Part shown: piece after piece, positions 22,162 through 23,292 of the stretch
How positions within the stretch are numbered: position 1 is the first letter of the stretch
How the letters are laid out: each line of letters begins with the position of its first letter
NCBI GenBank assembly: GCA_004556395.1
Contig: SFHK01000065.1
Coordinates: forward strand, 1 to 23,292
Origin: Clostridiales bacterium
GTDB lineage: Bacteria > Bacillota > Clostridia > Christensenellales > Aristaeellaceae
Direction: 5' to 3'
DNA length: 23,292 nucleotides
Notes under the pieces: generated by a model
Database searches by the model: none
Seen by the model: only the letters and a program-made list of their open reading frames with translations
What the model was told of the DNA's origin: nothing
Made by a program: the position numbers and the translations under genes

Positions 22162-22581
22162 ATGGAGACACGACCTGAAAAAACCTATAAGGTGCAAAAC
22201 GTTCGTATCGAAAAAGTTCCCGCCGAAGTTTTTCGAGAAGAAGTTGTATATGACTACTGGCTGGAGGTATACCTGACGCCTTTGTTTGCGGACAGGCATC
22301 GTAGATTTCGTGTAAGTCTGTTTTCAATCGTCAATCCCGATGGGACGCATTGTCCTCTCGGCGTCGATGCCATTGAACCAAGAACCATCCTGAAATTGAT
22401 GGAGGGGAAGACCCAGAAGTACGACCGTACATGCTTTATAATAAAGATCAGTGAACCGCAATTCGAAATGCTCAGCAGAGACGCAAAGCTTCATTTTGTC
22501 GTAGAGGACTTATCCGGCGCAACGCCCAATCGACATACGGAGCTCATCCAGATGCAGAATGGCCACATGAGCGGATTGTAA
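22162..22581 (+). CDS. Hypothetical protein, unrecognised
   Basis: I do not recognise a family in this 139-residue protein. It is soluble, mixed alpha/beta, with strand-rich stretches (YDYWLEVYLTPLF, RRFRVSLFSIV, CFIIKISEPQFEML, LHFVVEDLSG) and no signal peptide, membrane segment or cysteine cluster. The ATG at 22162 is chosen because AAGGAGGAGA is eight bases upstream; an ATG at 22093 would add 23 residues without a ribosome site. Its GC content is lower than that of the exporter genes. It lies in the same direction as the recombinase and the DUF6273 gene. Confidence 0.6.
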   Translation: METRPEKTYKVQNVRIEKVPAEVFREEVVYDYWLEVYLTPLFADRHRRFRVSLFSIVNPDGTHCPLGVDAIEPRTILKLMEGKTQKYDRTCFIIKISEPQFEMLSRDAKLHFVVEDLSGATPNRHTELIQMQNGHMSGL

Positions 22582-22627
22582 CACTGAAGGAACCGAACAA
22601 GACAATATAGAAAGAAGGAGAACCTGA

Positions 22628-23095
22628 ATGAAACGGATTCCGTTTTGGACTGCCCTGATTGCCCTGCTGCTTGCAATAGCATTGCTATCCCCCGCGCTTG
22701 CGGACAACACTACGCCCAAACGCGGCGACGTCATAACCATGGGCACCTATGAACAGGACGGCAACACCAAGAATGGCGCCGAACCGATCGAGTGGATGAT
22801 TCTTGACGAAAAGGACGACCGCCTGCTCGTCATTTCGGTAAAGGCTCTTGAGACCATGGCCTATGACGACGCGAATAGCTTTTCGTCACATATCTGGTGG
22901 GAAAACTGTTCGCTGCGCAAGTGGCTGAACAAGGATTTCCTTTCCGCGGCCTTTTCGGCGGGTGAGCAAAAGAACATTCTCTCCACGAAGCTCACCACAG
23001 AAGATAAACATGGAACGTTCGAGACCAAAGATCAGCTCTTTTGCCTGAGCCTTGCTGAACTCCGGCAGTATTTCCCCACGAATGAGTCGGTGTGA
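22628..23095 (+). pseudogene. DUF6273-like secreted protein, 3'-truncated
   Basis: The 155-codon frame starts after GAAGGAGAA and codes a signal peptide (FWTALIALLLAIALLSPALA), followed by GTYEQDGNTKNGAEPIEWMI, LLVISVKALETMAYD and SLRKWLNKDFLSAAFSAGEQ, the features of DUF6273 domains, which are common in cell-surface proteins of gut Clostridia. Full domains continue to a WWLRSPG-like end; here the frame reaches LCLSLAELRQYFP, a usual mid-domain phrase, and stops at ESV exactly where the base composition changes. The protein is thus cut short by an insertion, a deletion or a wrong sequence join. Function of DUF6273 is unknown. Confidence 0.7.
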
Positions 23096-23292
23096 GTATT
23101 TATATTGATGATATTTGTATCAGTTGTATCTACAATGATATTTTTATTTGTTTCGATTTTCTTTCCGCTGCCTGCAGAGAAACTTCTAGGAGTAGCGTTG
23201 TCAGTAATATAAATATCTCCATTAAAAATAGCATCACCTGTTCCATTAAAGCTTGCTTTGAAAATAGAACTGCCGGTTCCGTTGTTTTATGG
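23092..23292 (-). other. Abrupt AT-rich segment with an open minus-strand frame
   Basis: The last 200 bases are strongly AT-rich, unlike everything before. On the minus strand a frame is open from about 23286 leftward and reads NGTGSSIFKASFNGTGDAIF, then IYITDNATPRSFSAGSGKK, an Asn/Gly/Thr-rich, beta-rich text like surface or phage-fibre proteins. It has no in-frame ATG and begins with a stop at the window edge, so it would be an internal fragment. The plus strand has no comparable frame. Confidence 0.4.

Overview
The window looks like chromosomal DNA of a GC-rich, low-molecular-complexity Firmicute, most likely a gut Clostridia lineage. This is inferred from strong AGGAGG-type ribosome binding sites, TTGACA/TATAAT promoters, a trpS-folC-rsmH gene order with short gaps, DUF6273 and DUF4258/YgiT families, and a lipoprotein-adaptor ABC exporter; no rRNA or tRNA is present to fix the taxon. 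Gene density is high and most genes from 3.7 kb to 21.1 kb read rightward.

Layout. At 1-1500 (minus strand) lies a serine hydrolase of the beta-lactamase/esterase VIII fold, followed beyond its stop by degenerate tandem copies of its own 3' end. At 1550-2803 (minus) is a DUF4143-type AAA ATPase. At 2.87-3.6 kb is a toxin-antitoxin-like pair: a frameshifted DUF4258 gene and an intact YgiT/MqsA zinc-finger protein, with promoter and terminator. At 3758-8109 is a translation/folate run: trpS, folC, rsmH, and a divergent tRNA-guanine transglycosylase. This runs directly into a 16S rRNA m7G1405 methyltransferase gene of the RmtB/FmrO family (8632-9411), whose 5' third is present in three tandem copies and whose 3' end is also duplicated. 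The 3' duplication leads into a 1.4-kb non-coding array of about thirteen units of 105-107 bp. rsmI follows (11043-11915). RsmH and RsmI both act on C1402 and Rmt-family enzymes on G1405 of 16S rRNA helix 44, so this stretch is a decoding-centre modification neighbourhood that also carries a predicted aminoglycoside-resistance determinant.

At 11.9-13.2 kb are two accessory genes: an AT-rich Sel1-repeat gene bracketed by 50-bp imperfect direct repeats, and a beta-propeller-like protein. At 13.2-21.1 kb is one operon for a MacB/FtsX-type exporter: three membrane-fusion adaptors (two lipoproteins, one secreted), one 932-residue double-module permease, and two ATPases, the second carrying a C-terminal AbrB-like tail. 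Two near-identical terminators follow, then a small serine recombinase, an unknown protein, and a DUF6273 secreted protein that stops early at an abrupt AT-rich junction.

The most striking thread is that at least six gene boundaries in 23 kb carry tandem or near-tandem duplications spanning or abutting a stop codon: serine hydrolase tail, tgt/rmt junction, rmt tail plus array, rsmI and sel1 3' flanks, adaptor-1/adaptor-2 junction, and the exporter terminator. This looks like one recurrent process acting on gene ends. Whether it is functional or a mutational signature cannot be decided from sequence alone.
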